NCBI GenBank assembly: GCA_038380435.1
Contig: JAWZYU010000020.1
Span: forward strand, 43,370,307-43,434,306
Direction: 5' to 3'
Source: Ryuthela nishihirai
Taxonomy: Eukaryota > Arthropoda > Arachnida > Araneae > Heptathelidae
DNA: 64,000 nucleotides
Positions 47,778-60,108 of this stretch are shown piece after piece; the first letter of the stretch is position 1; every line of letters starts with the position of its first letter. Under the pieces are notes generated by a model. The model saw only the letters and a program-made list of their open reading frames with translations, made no database searches and had not been told where the DNA came from. A program made the position numbers and the translations under genes.

Positions 47778-48462
47778 AGTGGAGGGAGGAGGACATGATA
47801 TTGAAGTTCACAGCTTGTGCTTTTATTGATTATATATATGGAAAGAAAATAATTTTATTTTAAATGGATGTCTCTTGACGACTCTTCCTTCACAGTGGCC
47901 GTCCATGATTGTTACGTATTTCTAAAACGCTTATTTAGTCTTACTGCGAGCAAACAGAAAATTTGTGAAATAGCTGTAAACACCACGGCTTTGTAATCCT
48001 CTTATATGTCTGTTGATTCACTCACTGTTCGTCATGAGCTAGACATGCAACAGTTCTAGACACAGTGCTGCTTTCTCGAACTGAAACTAAACTTCTGGTA
48101 GCGGTATGCAATATTTTAGTTTCCCAGTAGGCCATCCTGTTTGGGTGCAAAGTCACCTTGAGCAGATGACTGAAGGAGACCATTAAGTCATTAGCGTGTT
48201 ATCGCGTTCTAGCACTTGACGGTTTTTCTCAAAGCCTTGGGGAATTTCTACGTGGATAATGGATTCCCTCGCTGTTGATATTATATTGGTTAATAACAGC
48301 GTCGATGTAGTGTAAGGCGTTTTATTACGAGCCCAAGGTGACTGCTTAGGATTGGTGCTTGCTTTCGTAATAAAAATTGGTAAACTTGGGCATTGGAAAA
48401 TAAAATTCTAAAATATTTTCAGTTTCATCTGATAAGCGCGTACCCCCTAAAATTTTCCAAGA
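47778..48462. other. unique sequence, no recognised features
   Basis: CpG is clearly more frequent than in the left half. No coding pattern was seen. Confidence 0.5.
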
Positions 48463-48856
48463 GGTTGGGTTGTTTACCTCTGAGTGGCCATTTTTGCACA
48501 TAAAATGGGTTTAAATGGCGAGGTCACAAGGGTTCAGAGAAGGTTGGGGAAAGGAGACTCACTGGACAGCTGTTAGGAAACAAAAGGAAGCATCCCGTGA
48601 AGGCCTCCATAAAACTGTCCAATTTTCTAATGTGCACAGACATGTCTGTCCTACACACGGGACCACGGCTTTAGTCCCATACGATGTTTCTTCAGAAAGT
48701 TTTGGTCAGAAAACGGATTTGATTGCCTTTTCAAATGCTTTGATTTCCCTTTCAGACTGGACAGAGTGGGGAGTCAACGCTATAACAGATGGGACTGAAA
48801 TCTGGGAACTGCAGATTTACGAACCTGGCGCGCTACGCGCTACCGATTGAACAAAC
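48463..48856 (-). repeat. SINE A, strongly diverged, with foreign segment
   Basis: The 3' part (ggttgggttgtttacctctg) and the head (gggaactgcagatttacga) are clear. About 90 bases in the middle (48680-48770) do not align to other copies. Confidence 0.75.
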
Positions 48857-49016
48857 CCAACTAACAACTAAGAAACGCCTAAGAAAAGGAAAATCAGATT
48901 ACATCTACTGGCTTATAGACTAATCCCACTGTTGTAATAATTTTCTTTATCAGTATGACTTTGATTCAACCATAGTAACTCACAGAAAATGCCCTGTTAC
49001 CTTATAACAACCAAAC

Positions 49017-49392
49017 GGGTTGCAGTTTACTCAGTCGGTAGCACTCGAGACTCTTAATCTGATGTTCCCAGGTTCGAGTCCCATGTATGCCATCTTTGAA
49101 GTTTATCTCCGCTTCGGTGATTATTGCATTGTTTTCGGTGAGAAAGGGGACACGAATAGGCTTGGAAAAGCAGCCGTTAGTCGGATGGGTTGTAAAGCCA
49201 TGTCCCCTTGTGCAGGAGAGTACTCTGTGCACGTTAAAGAACGCGCATGAATGGCCTTGATTTCAGACCACCATCTGTCTTCTAACAGCTGTCCAGTGGG
49301 TCCCCTTCCTCAACCATCTCGGGGTCCTTGTGACCTGGACATTTAGACCATTTTGAACCAAAAAGTGCCTCAGAGATGAAACAACCCAACCA
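49017..49392 (+). repeat. SINE A, diverged
   Basis: The head ttactcagtcggtagcactc, the body with cggatgggttgtaaagcc and the tail gaaacaacccaacc are all present. Confidence 0.85.
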
Positions 49393-49418
49393 ATAACTCT
49401 TATTAGGTTTATTTATCG

Positions 49419-49776
49419 GTTTGGTTGTTTTACCTCTGAGCGGCATATTTTGCACACAATGGGCTAAATGGCCAGATCATAAGGACTCCAAAAGGCTAAG
49501 AGAAGGTTGGAGATTGGGACCCACTGCATAGTTGTTAGGAGACAGATTGTAACACCCCGTCAAAGCCATCCAGTGTGTTCTATAACGGCACAGGGTCTCC
49601 CCACACTGTGTCACGGCTTAACGTCCCATCCGATGGGCGGCGGCTCTTTCTTTACTGACCGAGGGCATGCGGGGAATTTTGCGGAGAAAAAACTCGACGC
49701 TGGCTCAGACGGGACTCGAACCTGAGAAGTGTCGATTACAAATCTGACCCGCTGCCGACTGAGCCAACCCCGCCAC
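49419..49776 (-). repeat. SINE A
   Basis: Complete from gttttacctctgagcggc to ctgagccaaccccgcc. The likely duplication is ggtttatttat before and ggttcatttat after. Confidence 0.87.
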
Positions 49777-49789
49777 TTGGTTCATTTAT

Positions 49790-51487
49790 GACTAGCTGCG
49801 TATGAAGCGATTCAGATAGTCAACTACTCAATTCACTTTTGTTGCAAAAAAAGATGCAAAGAACAATAAACTGCCACAAAATTATAGAGAAAACTTCAAG
49901 AATTAGCTTTTCATTTTACATCGGAATTATTCCACTCTACTTTGTTTCGTTCTTTGGTATTTTTTCGACAAATAAAGTTTGCTTCCGCAAATAACCCTCC
50001 TCCTTTCACTTTTGACTGCATTGCAGGCAGTTGCAAAGAAACCGGCGACGTAATCATTTTAAAGATCGCTAACTCGGATGTGTCTGAGCTCCAGGCGAAG
50101 CAATGAAAGTTTTCTCATCTCACGAAGAGTGCAGGAAATGAAGACGGAGATGATAAAACTCCCCTTAATGCAAAAGAGGAGAAAAAAGAATCTACGATAC
50201 ATCACTTGAAGACCACCGTGACACTGATAAGCATAACCCTGCATTCAATTTTTTCTTCTTATGGAAAATGAAAAAAGATGCAATTAACGCTCCTTGACTC
50301 TGAAGTTTTAAAGACGCTGCTTTAGCTGTTACGCATTGTTGCTACAGCAACAAAAGGCATTGCTACCTGGAGTGCGAAAATAGAACCCTCAGCTAGCGGC
50401 TCTTTTGCAATGTAACTCAAGGCCGTTGTTAACCTATCTTTACTGCTGCGTGTATGCTTGCACTCCTGATCCATTTCATGCTGGCTGATTTAACAAAATG
50501 CAGTCGCCCAGTTTCAAATGAGTGACGTCTATATATGTCGTCGCTTCCAGAGATGATGTGAATTCTTGTTACTTTTCTGAAAAACTTCTCAATTTCGCTG
50601 ACTGTGCTTGTGTGAAGATAACTCGTCTGTGAAGAAACGCGCTTTCTGCTGCAATACAGGAGATGCAAAGGATGCTTGCAGTGCTGCTTTTGAATTCCAC
50701 ATTTCGAATATCTGTAGTGGGATATACGTAGAATAATAATAAGAAGTATTAAAAAAAAGTTGAACTTGATAAAAGTTGATATTTTGGAAGTCGATATTTA
50801 ATAATAGCTATCGATCTGTTGGTAGTTCAACGTGCAAAAAAACGTGCCGCATACGAAAAAATAATTACATCTATGATTTAGGCCAATTTCGCTTCAGAAT
50901 TTCTTTGTAAAAAGTGTTTGTTTAACTTTATATGCTGCTTTAGTGTGGTCGAAAACGTTGCTGCATATAACACAACGTATAATTTATCCATATCTCTCTG
51001 AACCAGGATTTTCAAAATTGTATCTCGAAACTATCAGTATATAGAATTTTTCGAACAGAATATTAAATTTTAATTAAATTTTCGTATTGCAAGTAACAGA
51101 ATGAAAATTTGCATTTTGAAACGCATTCATGTCATAATTGAAGTGTAATAATGAATAATTAAACCAGATTTAATGAAAGTTGAAAAGAATCAGAAATTTC
51201 TTTTACAAATGTTGAAATCCATGTTATTACATTACTGTATACCCATTATTTTGATTATCTCGTTGAAATTAAACTTAATTATATTAGGTAGCATATACAC
51301 TAAATTAAATAAGATGCATAAATAAAAAAAATTGTTTCATATCTAGAATATCTATATTGCCATTGTGGAATCTCGGCCATCCTGGGTGGTAAAATCAGAC
51401 TTCTCCAGAAGAAAATCGAGAATATTTTAACGACTTTAAAACCAGCAACTACAAATTATTGCTACATTAAAATATTGCATCGAAAAA
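49790..51487. other. unique sequence, no recognised features
   Basis: CpG-rich in its first 900 bases and AT-rich afterwards. Short open frames show no family pattern. Confidence 0.45.
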
Positions 51488-51500
51488 CATTTTATCAAGT

Positions 51501-51889
51501 TGGGTTGGGTTGTTGTTTTACCTCTGAGCGGCACTTTTTTGCACACCATGGGCTAAATGGCCAGGTCACATGGACCCCGAAGGCTCGGAGAAGGTTGGGG
51601 AAGGGAACCCACTGGAACAGCTGTTGGGAGACAGATGGTAGCCTCCCGTCAAGGCCATCCAGCGTGTTCTTTAACGTGCACAATGTATGGCTCTCCCGTA
51701 CACGGGGCCACGGCTTAACGTCCCATCCGACGGATGGCGGCCTTTCCAAGCCCAGCGGTGTCCCCTACTGACCGTGGGCAGGGCGGGGAATTTTGCGGAG
51801 ATAAATCTCAACGCTGACCCAGCTGGGACTCGAACCTGGGAACTACAGATTACGAGCCTGGCGCGCTACCGACTGAGCCACCCCCGCCC
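51501..51889 (-). repeat. SINE A, young-looking, AACCC tail
   Basis: Near consensus. The tail on this strand is gttgggttgggttg, i.e. repeated AACCC. The 13-bp duplication cattttatcaagt is perfect (51488-51500, 51890-51902). Confidence 0.96.
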
Positions 51890-51949
51890 CATTTTATCAA
51901 GTAATACTGCATAGCCATCTTATCCAGTCGTTTGGAAAAGGCGACGTTA

Positions 51950-52110
51950 TTCACATTGATAGAATTTTTGTGGTCCCACCTATCATTAACGGAAATTTTT
52001 GTGGGTCCCCTTTACCATTGATGGAATTTTTTATATCCTAATCATTAATATAATACACCTTTTACTGCTGAAGGAATTTGTCACACACATCCCTTTACCA
52101 TTGACGAAAG
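51950..52110. repeat. decayed tandem repeat, ~50-bp unit
   Basis: Variants of 'cattgatggaattttt' followed by a 'tggtcccc..taccat' spacer recur three to four times. Confidence 0.5.
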
Positions 52111-52554
52111 TAACTTGAAGAAAGAATATTCTCACAGCAGAATGCTCTAGGCAAAAGCATCGGGTGCAACACCAGAAAATTCTGGTAAACTAAGGAAAGG
52201 ACGAGAAGATATTAGATGGTGATGGAATGCTCTTGAAGTTGTTGATACCTCTGGGGAGGTCCAGGACAAGCAAGGACCAACACCAGGTGGATGGTTATTT
52301 CATTCATGTGACTATATTTGATTATTTTAAATACAGTGCTTCAGTTTTGCGATTCTTCGTAGGGAGCATACACTTTGAAAGCCTCTGTTTTAAATAATCA
52401 GGATAATATTTTTGAGCATTTTCATGTGGTATAGTTTCTTTCGAGTATTTCTTGTCTTTTCTTATCTTCGGTTAATAATATCGACGTAGATGGCCCTAGA
52501 GAAGTTGAAACTGATGTTGATAACACTTCTGTCGATTCTGTGAACTCGTTACTC

Positions 52555-52680
52555 CCTGACTGAGCTTCTTGGGGGATCGCAGCCCACAGTTTGAGCAGTA
52601 CTGCTCTAGACCAGTGGCCCTCAAACCTTTTGATCGGGGGGCCACATTGCTGATTGTATTTTGGCTTGCGGGCCAAAAGG
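52555..52680. mobile_element. two hAT-like ends back to back
   Basis: Reading left from 52611, tctagagcagtactgctcaa then actgtgggctgcgatcccc resembles one hAT terminus. Reading right from 52612, cagtggccctcaaacctttt resembles another. The opposite ends were not located, so this may be a nested pair. Confidence 0.45.
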
Positions 52681-53667
52681 AAAGATCATTTTGTAAGATC
52701 TTTTTCTTTTGAATTTATAACAAAACAGATAATGTTCTTTTTGAAAACTTACCCATTCCCGTTGCATGTGATAGGTCGCGGACGGTATTTGTAATTTCAT
52801 TTTTTACTTTTGGGATCTGGCAACAGGATTCCGTCTCACTTGTGTAATAACTGCGGACATTGCGTTTGCCCAGGGATGGCATCTGATTGGTCCCTAGTGT
52901 CGGATAATTCCCGGGGGTTGCCTGAGTTATTTATTGCCTCGCTTCAGCCAGCGAAGAGATTCTATGCAGGGTGATGGTGCTAATAGGATCCGTGTTCGGT
53001 CTCCTGTCTTCGAAATAATTGTTTATTATTTCCGAGTGTTCAACTGTAGTCCAGCGGAACATGGATAAATCTTCAATCAGGGTATAATCGTTTTAATTCA
53101 TATTAAACTGATTGTTGACACTTTTCTTTAATATTTTGACTGTCACTTTATAATGTAATATTTGAGTGCATTGGAAATAGGATAACGTATTGTAATGTGA
53201 ATTTATTCACCTTTCTAAGCCGGTGGAGGAATTACGTTGATTTTGAAAATTTAAATCTTCTTTTTTGTTACTGTTTAAACCAAATTTGCATTTCTCTCTT
53301 ATTAAATCCTCTACTCATCACAGCTACAGTTAGGGAGTACATGACTGTGTATTACTAGAGTGTGGGTTGTTCCTGGTTCGAACTCGAATCTTCTGAGCCA
53401 CTCTTTCAGAAGTATCTGTTAGAAAGTAAATTTTTGTTGGAAGTCAGATCGACAAGTATAGATATGTAGTTCTGGATGTGTTATAACTATGTATGGATAA
53501 TTATTTTTGATAAACGCGGAATATCATTTTAGTTCATGTCGCATGCCTTGAAGAGGAAAAGTTGAGGGTGACACATGTAATATTATGAACTTTCGACAGG
53601 ACTATACTTATCTACCCGAAAGAAGTGATTTTTGATTGGAAACTACTTTTTAAACTCTGAATATGGG
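52681..53667. other. unique sequence, no recognised features
   Basis: No exon or named repeat is supported. Confidence 0.45.
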
Positions 53668-53920
53668 AGCGGGGTGGTTCAGTAGGTAGCGCACCAGGAG
53701 CGTAATCTACAGTTCCCAGGTTCGAGTCCCAGCTAGGTCAGCGTTGATATTTTATCACCTTAAAACTCCCTGCCCATGGTCAGTAGGGGACACCAATGCA
53801 CTTGGAAAGGCTGCCGTCCGTCGGATGGGACGTTAAGCCGTGGCCCCAGGTGCGGGAGAGCCATACCCTATGCACCATTAAAAAACACGCTGGATGGCCT
53901 TGACCAGAGGCTACTATATG
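53668..53920 (+). repeat. SINE A, 3' end missing at the LINE junction
   Basis: The head (gggagcggggtggttcagta) and body are present. The copy stops after ggccttgaccagaggctact, and LINE sequence begins about 25 bases later. Confidence 0.85.
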
Positions 53921-54408
53921 TTTGATTATATAATATGTTATATATTAATATGATTGATTATATATTAATTAACAGCAAATGGGCTAGTTCTGTTAGGAAT
54001 GCCAGGGCATATAGGGGAGCTGAAATTGGATCTGACCATTACCTTGTTAAAAGTGTCTTGCAACTTAAACTTAAAAAGTGTTGTGCTAAGGTTAAAAAAT
54101 TTACCTTTAATTCTGAAGGTGTGAAAGATCCAGTTATAGCTAAAGCTTACCATAATAGGTTACTTAGTCATTATGACAGTCATGGTTTGCTTACTACTGA
54201 AGTTGAGGAAGAATGGGATCATTTTAAACAGGCTTTTTTGGACACTAACAGTACTCTTTTAGGAAAAAAGGAGCAGAGGAGGAGGAATTATTTAAGTGAT
54301 AAGGCACTTGAGCTTATTTCAGGAAGAAGGAACTGCAGGAATGTCCTTAATCAGTACCCTACTAGTCCTAACAGAAATGATTACAGAGAGCTTAATAAAC
54401 GTGTACAG

Positions 54409-54875
54409 CAAGTGTCTCGCAAACTTTTTTACTCTGCGGCACACTGAATCTAATTTTTTTTCCGCGGCACACTGAATCTAATTTTTTTTTTCACGGCACA
54501 CCTGAAAAAGAATAAAAGCAAACTCTATATAATCGTCATTATATTTGCGCTTTGTTGAAGTCATCAGCCTGGTTTTACTTGAAGATTTGCTCTCGTTCTT
54601 TAATTCATAACTCGGTGTTTGTTTTAAATATTTGTCCATTCTATGGCTTGAAATAATCAAAAATTAATACCAAAATTTGGAAAAAGCTTGATAAATACTT
54701 ACAAGATCCCAGTTGATAAAATCTGAAAGATTTTTATTAAAGCACGTCAATAACACAAGTCAAGTCAAAATGAAATCTTTGGAATATCTAGTGTCAATTT
54801 GAAAATCTCTCGCGGCACACTTGGAATCTCTCGCGGCACACTACTGTGCCGCGGTACACAGTTTGCGAGACACTG
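54409..54875. mobile_element. hAT-type MITE inserted in the LINE
   Basis: The left end caagtgtctcgcaaac matches the reverse complement of the right end (cagtgtctcgcaaactg). The 8-bp duplication is gtgtacag (54401-54408) versus gtgtaaag (54876-54883), and the uninterrupted LINE reads across it. Inside, gcggcacactgaatct and ctcgcggcacac units are repeated. Confidence 0.88.
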
Positions 54876-56529
54876 GTGTAAAGGATCAGTTAGCTACTGA
54901 TAAAAAACTTGGCTTGATGGCTTGGCTGACAAAGCCGAGGAAGCAGTTAGGCAGCACAACAACAGAGAGCTGTACCAGATAGCTAATGTTTTATGTGGTA
55001 GAAAACGGACAGGTATACAGGGATTGAAGGATAAACAAGGTAATCTTAGAGAAGGGGAGGATTCTGTCATGTCTAGGTGGGCTGAGCATTTCAGTGATGT
55101 TCTAAACAATGTGGTTAGCTCTACTCAAATTGTTTACAATGATGATAGATGCATTGGGGGCTTTAATGTTGGCTCTGTAACACAATCTGAAGTTATTTTG
55201 GCTATTTCTAAACTTAAACTTCATAAATCCCCAGGGGTAGATGAAATTACTACAGAAATGCTCAGAGCTGGGAATGTTTCGGTTACCACTTGGATGACTG
55301 AAATTTTGAATAACTTTTATGATAAAGGCATGGTTCCTAAACATTTTACCAGAGCTATTATTATCCCTATTTTCAAAATAGGTGATTGCAGTTCTTGTAA
55401 TAACTATAGGGGTATCAGCCTACTCTCTGTTCCAGGTAAAGTTCTTTTCATGATTGTTCTTAATACAATTAAAAATCTGGTTGACAGGCAATTAATTGCG
55501 TGATGAGCAATGGATTCAGAAGTGGTAGGGGATGTTTGGATCAAATATTTTAACTTAGGCAGATTCTTGAGAAATGTTTAGAATTTCAGAAACCTTTGGT
55601 TGCTAGCTTTGTTGATTTCAAAAAGGCTTTCAACTCTGTTGATCGTCATAATTTGTGGTTGATTGTGAGATCATATGGTATACCTGACAAGTTAGTTAAC
55701 ATAATGAAAGCTCTTTATAATAATACTGAGTCGTGTGTGAGAGTTGGTAAGTCTTGTAGCAATTGGTTTAGTATTACTTCTGGTATTCGACAAGTGTGCA
55801 TTTTGTCTCCTTTTCTCTTTAGTTTGGTTATTGATTACGTTATGCGAAATTCATTGCAAGGGAAAGATTTTGACCTTAAATGGGCTGAAGATACGAAAAT
55901 TTCTGATTTAGATTATGCTGATTATTTTGCCCTTTTGGCAAATGATGTTGATGAGATGAACTCTTTCATTCGAGCTGTTGATGAAACTGGTAGTAGAGTA
56001 GGTTTGGTTATAAACAGAGAGAAAACTAAAGTGATGAAAATTGGTCAGGCAGGTTGTGATTCAATTAATCTGAATGGTTGCAGTCTTGAGCAGGTGTCAC
56101 AGTTTAATTATCTTGGGAGCTATGTAACAGATACTGGTGATGTGCGGCATGAGGAGATTAACAGACGAATATGGATTGCTGCCGGGACTTTTAAAAATCT
56201 ATGGAGATTGTGGAGAAATAGGCGTATACACCTAAAGACTAAAATTAGACTGTATAATAGTTTGGTTCTTTCTAGGGTTAGTTATGGTAGTGGAACTTGG
56301 ACGCAGTGTAAACAAAATAACAGGAAACTAGATGCTTTTGATTCTAGATGCTTACGTAGTATCTTGGGTATTAGGTGGTTTAACTTTGTAACTAATGATG
56401 AGGTTAGGCAAAGGAGTCTGCAACCTCCTTTAAGCAGCATATTGTGCAGAGAGAGACTTCGCTGGTTTGGCCATGTTGTCCGTATGGATAATTATAGATT
56501 GGCGAATAGGGTTATGAACAGTGTGTCTA

Positions 56530-56576
56530 GAGGCCTCAGAAGGAGGGGTAGACAGTACCCCTCCTTCTGAGGCCTC
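56530..56576. repeat. perfect 21-bp inverted duplication, 5-nt loop
   Basis: Arms 56530-56550 and 56556-56576 are exact reverse complements, with GACAG between. LINE copy 1 has only the first arm at this place. Confidence 0.95.
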
Positions 56577-56750
56577 AGTAGGATGCGGTGGGCAGACAAT
56601 GTCAAACAGGACCTTGTTAGAATTGGTGTGCAGTGGCCGGATGCAGCAGAAGTAGCTCAGGACAGATATGCTTGGAGAATTAAACTGCACGGTATGGTTG
56701 GACCTCCGTAGCCCATGGCTGCTTGAGGATGATGATGATGATGATGATGT

Positions 56751-57550
56751 GCCTGCATAGGAGGCCTTTATTTCGAGTATTTAATAACTAGGCTCCGAAG
56801 ATTTTTGGATTAATGAATATGATGGATAAAAGAAAACAAATGGTCTTTTTTTCCTTTTAATGAAAATGGAGTAATCCGGTGATATTTTGTCGCTTGCCCC
56901 AGTTGCAATCTTTGGTTCTGAGTATTTGCAAACTCTGTTTCAAATGAAAGCTTTTAAAACATACTGCCGTCCGTATGACGAAAGCGCAATTTATATTCGA
57001 TGTTTTAAAATGTTAGTAAGATGATTTATAAAACTGTTGCTTTGATCGTGTATTAAGTCTTACAAAAATTCTGTTTTAAAATAATGATCTTTGCTTAAAT
57101 CGCAAACTTTTTTGCATCATTCTAAATGCAAGTTCTGTGTAGCAATTAAGGACACTAAAACTTGATAAGCGAATTGAAGTCTTTTGCTAAGTCATGAACT
57201 TGGAGAACAAATTGTTCATGAAACAATTTCCATATCGTATAAGTAAGCATAAATGAGATTAAAAGCATTCTGTGCATAAAGTTAACATGTTAAAAGAGAA
57301 AACTACGTATACGCTTTTTCTTTAAATTGAAGTGATTCGAGAAATTATTTGGTGAAGTAGTTTCGGAAAATAAAAGGATTTCAAGATATGTTCAAGAATT
57401 CAAATGTCAGGAAAGGCTTTACAAGAGAGTAACTCTATGGATTAAGACTGACTAGCAAAAATGATAAGAATTACAGTACACGTTCGAAAGTGTTAAAGCT
57501 CATGAAAAATATGCTGTTATTTGAGTTTTTGGCATTCTTCACCATTTGAA
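56751..57550. other. unique sequence, no recognised features
   Basis: No coding or repeat pattern is supported. CpG density is moderate to high. Confidence 0.5.
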
Positions 57551-57552
57551 GT

Positions 57553-57899
57553 TAAGTAGGATTTGACTCAGTAGGTAGCGACTAACTCGTAATTCATAGT
57601 TACCAGGTTCCAGTCCTAACTATAATTCTTGCCCTCAGTCAAAAAGAGAACATAGATGGGCTTGGAAAGCAGCCATCCATCGGATGGGACGTTAAGCCGT
57701 GGTTCCATGTGCAGGTGAGCCATATCCTCTGCACTTAAAGAACACGCTGGATGGCCTTGACGGGAGGCTACCATCTTTCTTCCAACAGCTATTCCAGTGG
57801 GTCCCCTCTCCCATCTTCTCTGAGTCTTTGGGTCGTTGTGATCTGGCCATTTACCCCATTGTGTACAAAAAAGTGCTGCTCAGAGGTAAAACAACCCAA
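57553..57899 (+). repeat. SINE A, diverged
   Basis: The head is degenerate (gactcagtaggtagcgacta). The body and the 3' end agaggtaaaacaacccaacc are clear. Confidence 0.88.
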
Positions 57900-57942
57900 C
57901 CCTGTTCATTTTTTTTTTTTTGTTGTTGTTTGTGTGTGAAGA

Positions 57943-58322
57943 AAATGATGGAGGGATGCTCGTATCTGCCTTCTAAAGAGCTGTCCAGTGGATTCCCTTC
58001 CCCAATCTACTCTGAGACCTTGCGGTTCCTGTGTCCTAGACTAGGGTTCTCAACGTGGGGTACGCGGTAAAATTTTTTGGGATACTCCGTGAGAGCTCAA
58101 AAGTCGCTAGATATATGTTATATATATATATATGTTTTATTTTATTTCGATTGTTTTACTATAACTACAGTTTTATCTATCTATACAAGGGGTACGCCAG
58201 TTACATCACATTTCCAGGGAGTACGTGAAGCATAAAAGGTTGAGAACCACTGTCCTAGACTTTAATTCAATATGTGCGAAACACCGTAGCTCAGAGGTAA
58301 AACAAACGCATACAATCCAACC
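57943..58322 (+). repeat. SINE A 3' half split by a hAT MITE
   Basis: tctgccttctaaagagctgt to tgcggttcctgtgtcctaga is the family's 3' part. The final gctcagaggtaaaacaa resumes at about 58290, after the MITE at 58042-58252. Confidence 0.8.
58042..58252 (+). mobile_element. hAT-type MITE, 211 bp
   Basis: The left end is tagggttctcaacg, and the reverse complement of the right end is cagtggttctcaacc. The exact 8-bp duplication tcctagac is at 58034-58041 and 58253-58260. It matches the element at 62956-63162 in the opposite orientation. Confidence 0.93.
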
Positions 58323-58557
58323 CTAATCAAAGTAATGATCAAAGGCAGTACTGAAGTGTCGAAACGAAAAGTGAGAGGGACTGTACTTACCTTTCATAGC
58401 TGCATTTTAACAGTTTCTTGTATTAGGATTTAAACACCGTGAAGTCGAAAGAATTTTGGTATAGAGCAGAAGAAGTAAGCAAATTGTAAAGTGGCAATTG
58501 CGTAACCTGAGCAGCATGGGAAGAGACTTTGAAACAGTGAAGTTGACGCATGGTAAC

Positions 58558-58897
58558 TTGGGTTGGGTTGTTTTACCTCTGAGCGGCACTTTTTTGCACA
58601 CCATGGGCTAAATGGCCAGGTCACATGGACCCCGAAGGCTCAGAGAAGGTTGGGGGAGGGGACCCAATGGAACAGCTGTTGGGAGACAGATGGTAACCTC
58701 TCGTCAAGGCCATCCAGCGTGTTCTTTAACGTGCACAGGGTATGGCTCTCCCACACACGGAGCCACGGCTTAACGTCCCATCCGACAGACGGCGTCCTTT
58801 CCAAGCCCATCGGTGTCCCCTACTGACCGTGGACAGGTCGTGGAATTTTGCGGAGATAAATCTCAACGCTGACCCAGCTGGGACTCGAACCTGGGAT
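58558..58897 (-). repeat. SINE A, 5'-truncated
   Basis: Young-looking, but it ends at gactcgaacctggga without the first ~45 bases of the head. The duplication gcatggtaac is at 58548-58557 and 58898-58907, so it was truncated at insertion. Confidence 0.93.
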
Positions 58898-58999
58898 GCA
58901 TGGTAACATCTATTGAAATTGATATAATGTAATCTCACTTTACTGAAAACAAACATTATTCCTGATTACAATATTCTTAGTTTGCTACAGCAGATACTG

Positions 59000-59160
59000 T
59001 CATTCTTTATACAGTATATATATTTAATATATTATGACATAATAATTATGTATATCTATTAATATATAATTAAAATAATATATATATATTATATAATCAT
59101 AATAATTGATATATAATAATATATTAATTATGTTTATTCTATGTATAAAATAAATATTTT
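59000..59160. repeat. AT-rich low-complexity tract
   Basis: Almost only A and T with many TA steps and short palindromes. Confidence 0.8.
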
Positions 59161-59960
59161 TAAATTCAGATGCAAATTTTTTTGTGGGAGAATAGTCTCT
59201 TCTGAAGATATGCCATTGACAAACTAGAAAGTCTCAGAATGGACACCCTGAATTATATACCCTGAATTTATATAAATGCTATAATTTCGAAATCCTCGGT
59301 ATGTTATTGCCGCATTATTTTTTATTAATCATTATTCACTAAACAATTTACAGTATTCAGTAAAACAAGAGTGAGAGGTATACGGAGTCATTGGAAAAGT
59401 TTTGTATTTTATAAATATTTTAAGGCCATATTTTAAAGTGCTATATTTTACTTAATAGTTAAGTAACGAAAGTAATTTATGTCCAGAACGTCAAGAAACT
59501 CAAAATTTCCTTGTTAGGATGGCATGTGGTACTAAACACTACACGTACTGTTTTAAATGCCAATTTACAAAGTCGCTGGACTAGTAGAGGTGGAAATGAT
59601 ATTGTGGTCCCCGGAGAAGTCCCGATTTGACACCACTGGACTTTGATTTTTGAGGATACATTGAAAAAATCGCTTATTCCGAAAAAAAAATCGTAATTTA
59701 CAGCATTTAAAGGAAAGAATCACTAACGGAAATTTAAAGGAATATCAGCCACCAATGACGCCCATAATGAAATCTGTTTAATACAAAACGAAACTTTGAG
59801 AGTTTATCGTTATTTTGTATACACAGTTTCTTTTAATGCTTAATTATTTAATAAAATATAGCATTCTGAAACTCAGATTTCTCTTATAATGACACTATAT
59901 ACGAAGCAACTGAAAAAATTCTTTTAATGTCAGCAGTGAACTGAAACGAAACGCCGCTCC
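59161..59960. other. unique sequence, no recognised features
   Basis: ggtccccggagaagtcccga (near 59609) is a small GC-rich spot. Nothing coding was recognised. Confidence 0.45.
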
Positions 59961-59966
59961 AGTTGA

Positions 59967-60066
59967 TAAAAAAACAAAGTTCATAAAAAAACAAAGTTCA
60001 TAAAAAAAAAAGTTCATAAAAAAACAAAGTTCATAAAAAAAAAAGTTCATAAAAAAACAAAGTTCC
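59967..60066. repeat. 17-18-bp tandem repeat, six units
   Basis: Units of the form 'caaagttcataaaaaaa' repeat head to tail, some with C replaced by A. Confidence 0.92.
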
Positions 60067-60108
60067 GGTTGATACAACCACACTAAATTATTTTCTTGCA
60101 CACTAGAT

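Larger units (their letters stand above)
53946..56750 (+). pseudogene. RTE LINE copy 2, 5'-truncated and interrupted
   Basis: It is colinear with the minus-strand LINE at 39754, starting in the endonuclease (NMIDYILINSKWASSV, GSDHYLVK) and ending with the (ATG)n tail at 56729-56749. A 467-bp MITE sits at 54409-54875. Further damage: a shift at about 54905, a shift and stop near 55500, the catalytic YADD changed to YADY (LDYADYFALLA), GVRQGC changed to GIRQVC, and an inverted duplication at 56530-56576. It is clearly dead and older than copy 1. Confidence 0.92.

Noticed and set aside
53935..53965. TA-rich start of LINE copy 2 as a target duplication
   Set aside because: No matching sequence follows the (ATG)n tail at 56749. 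The region is simply low in complexity.
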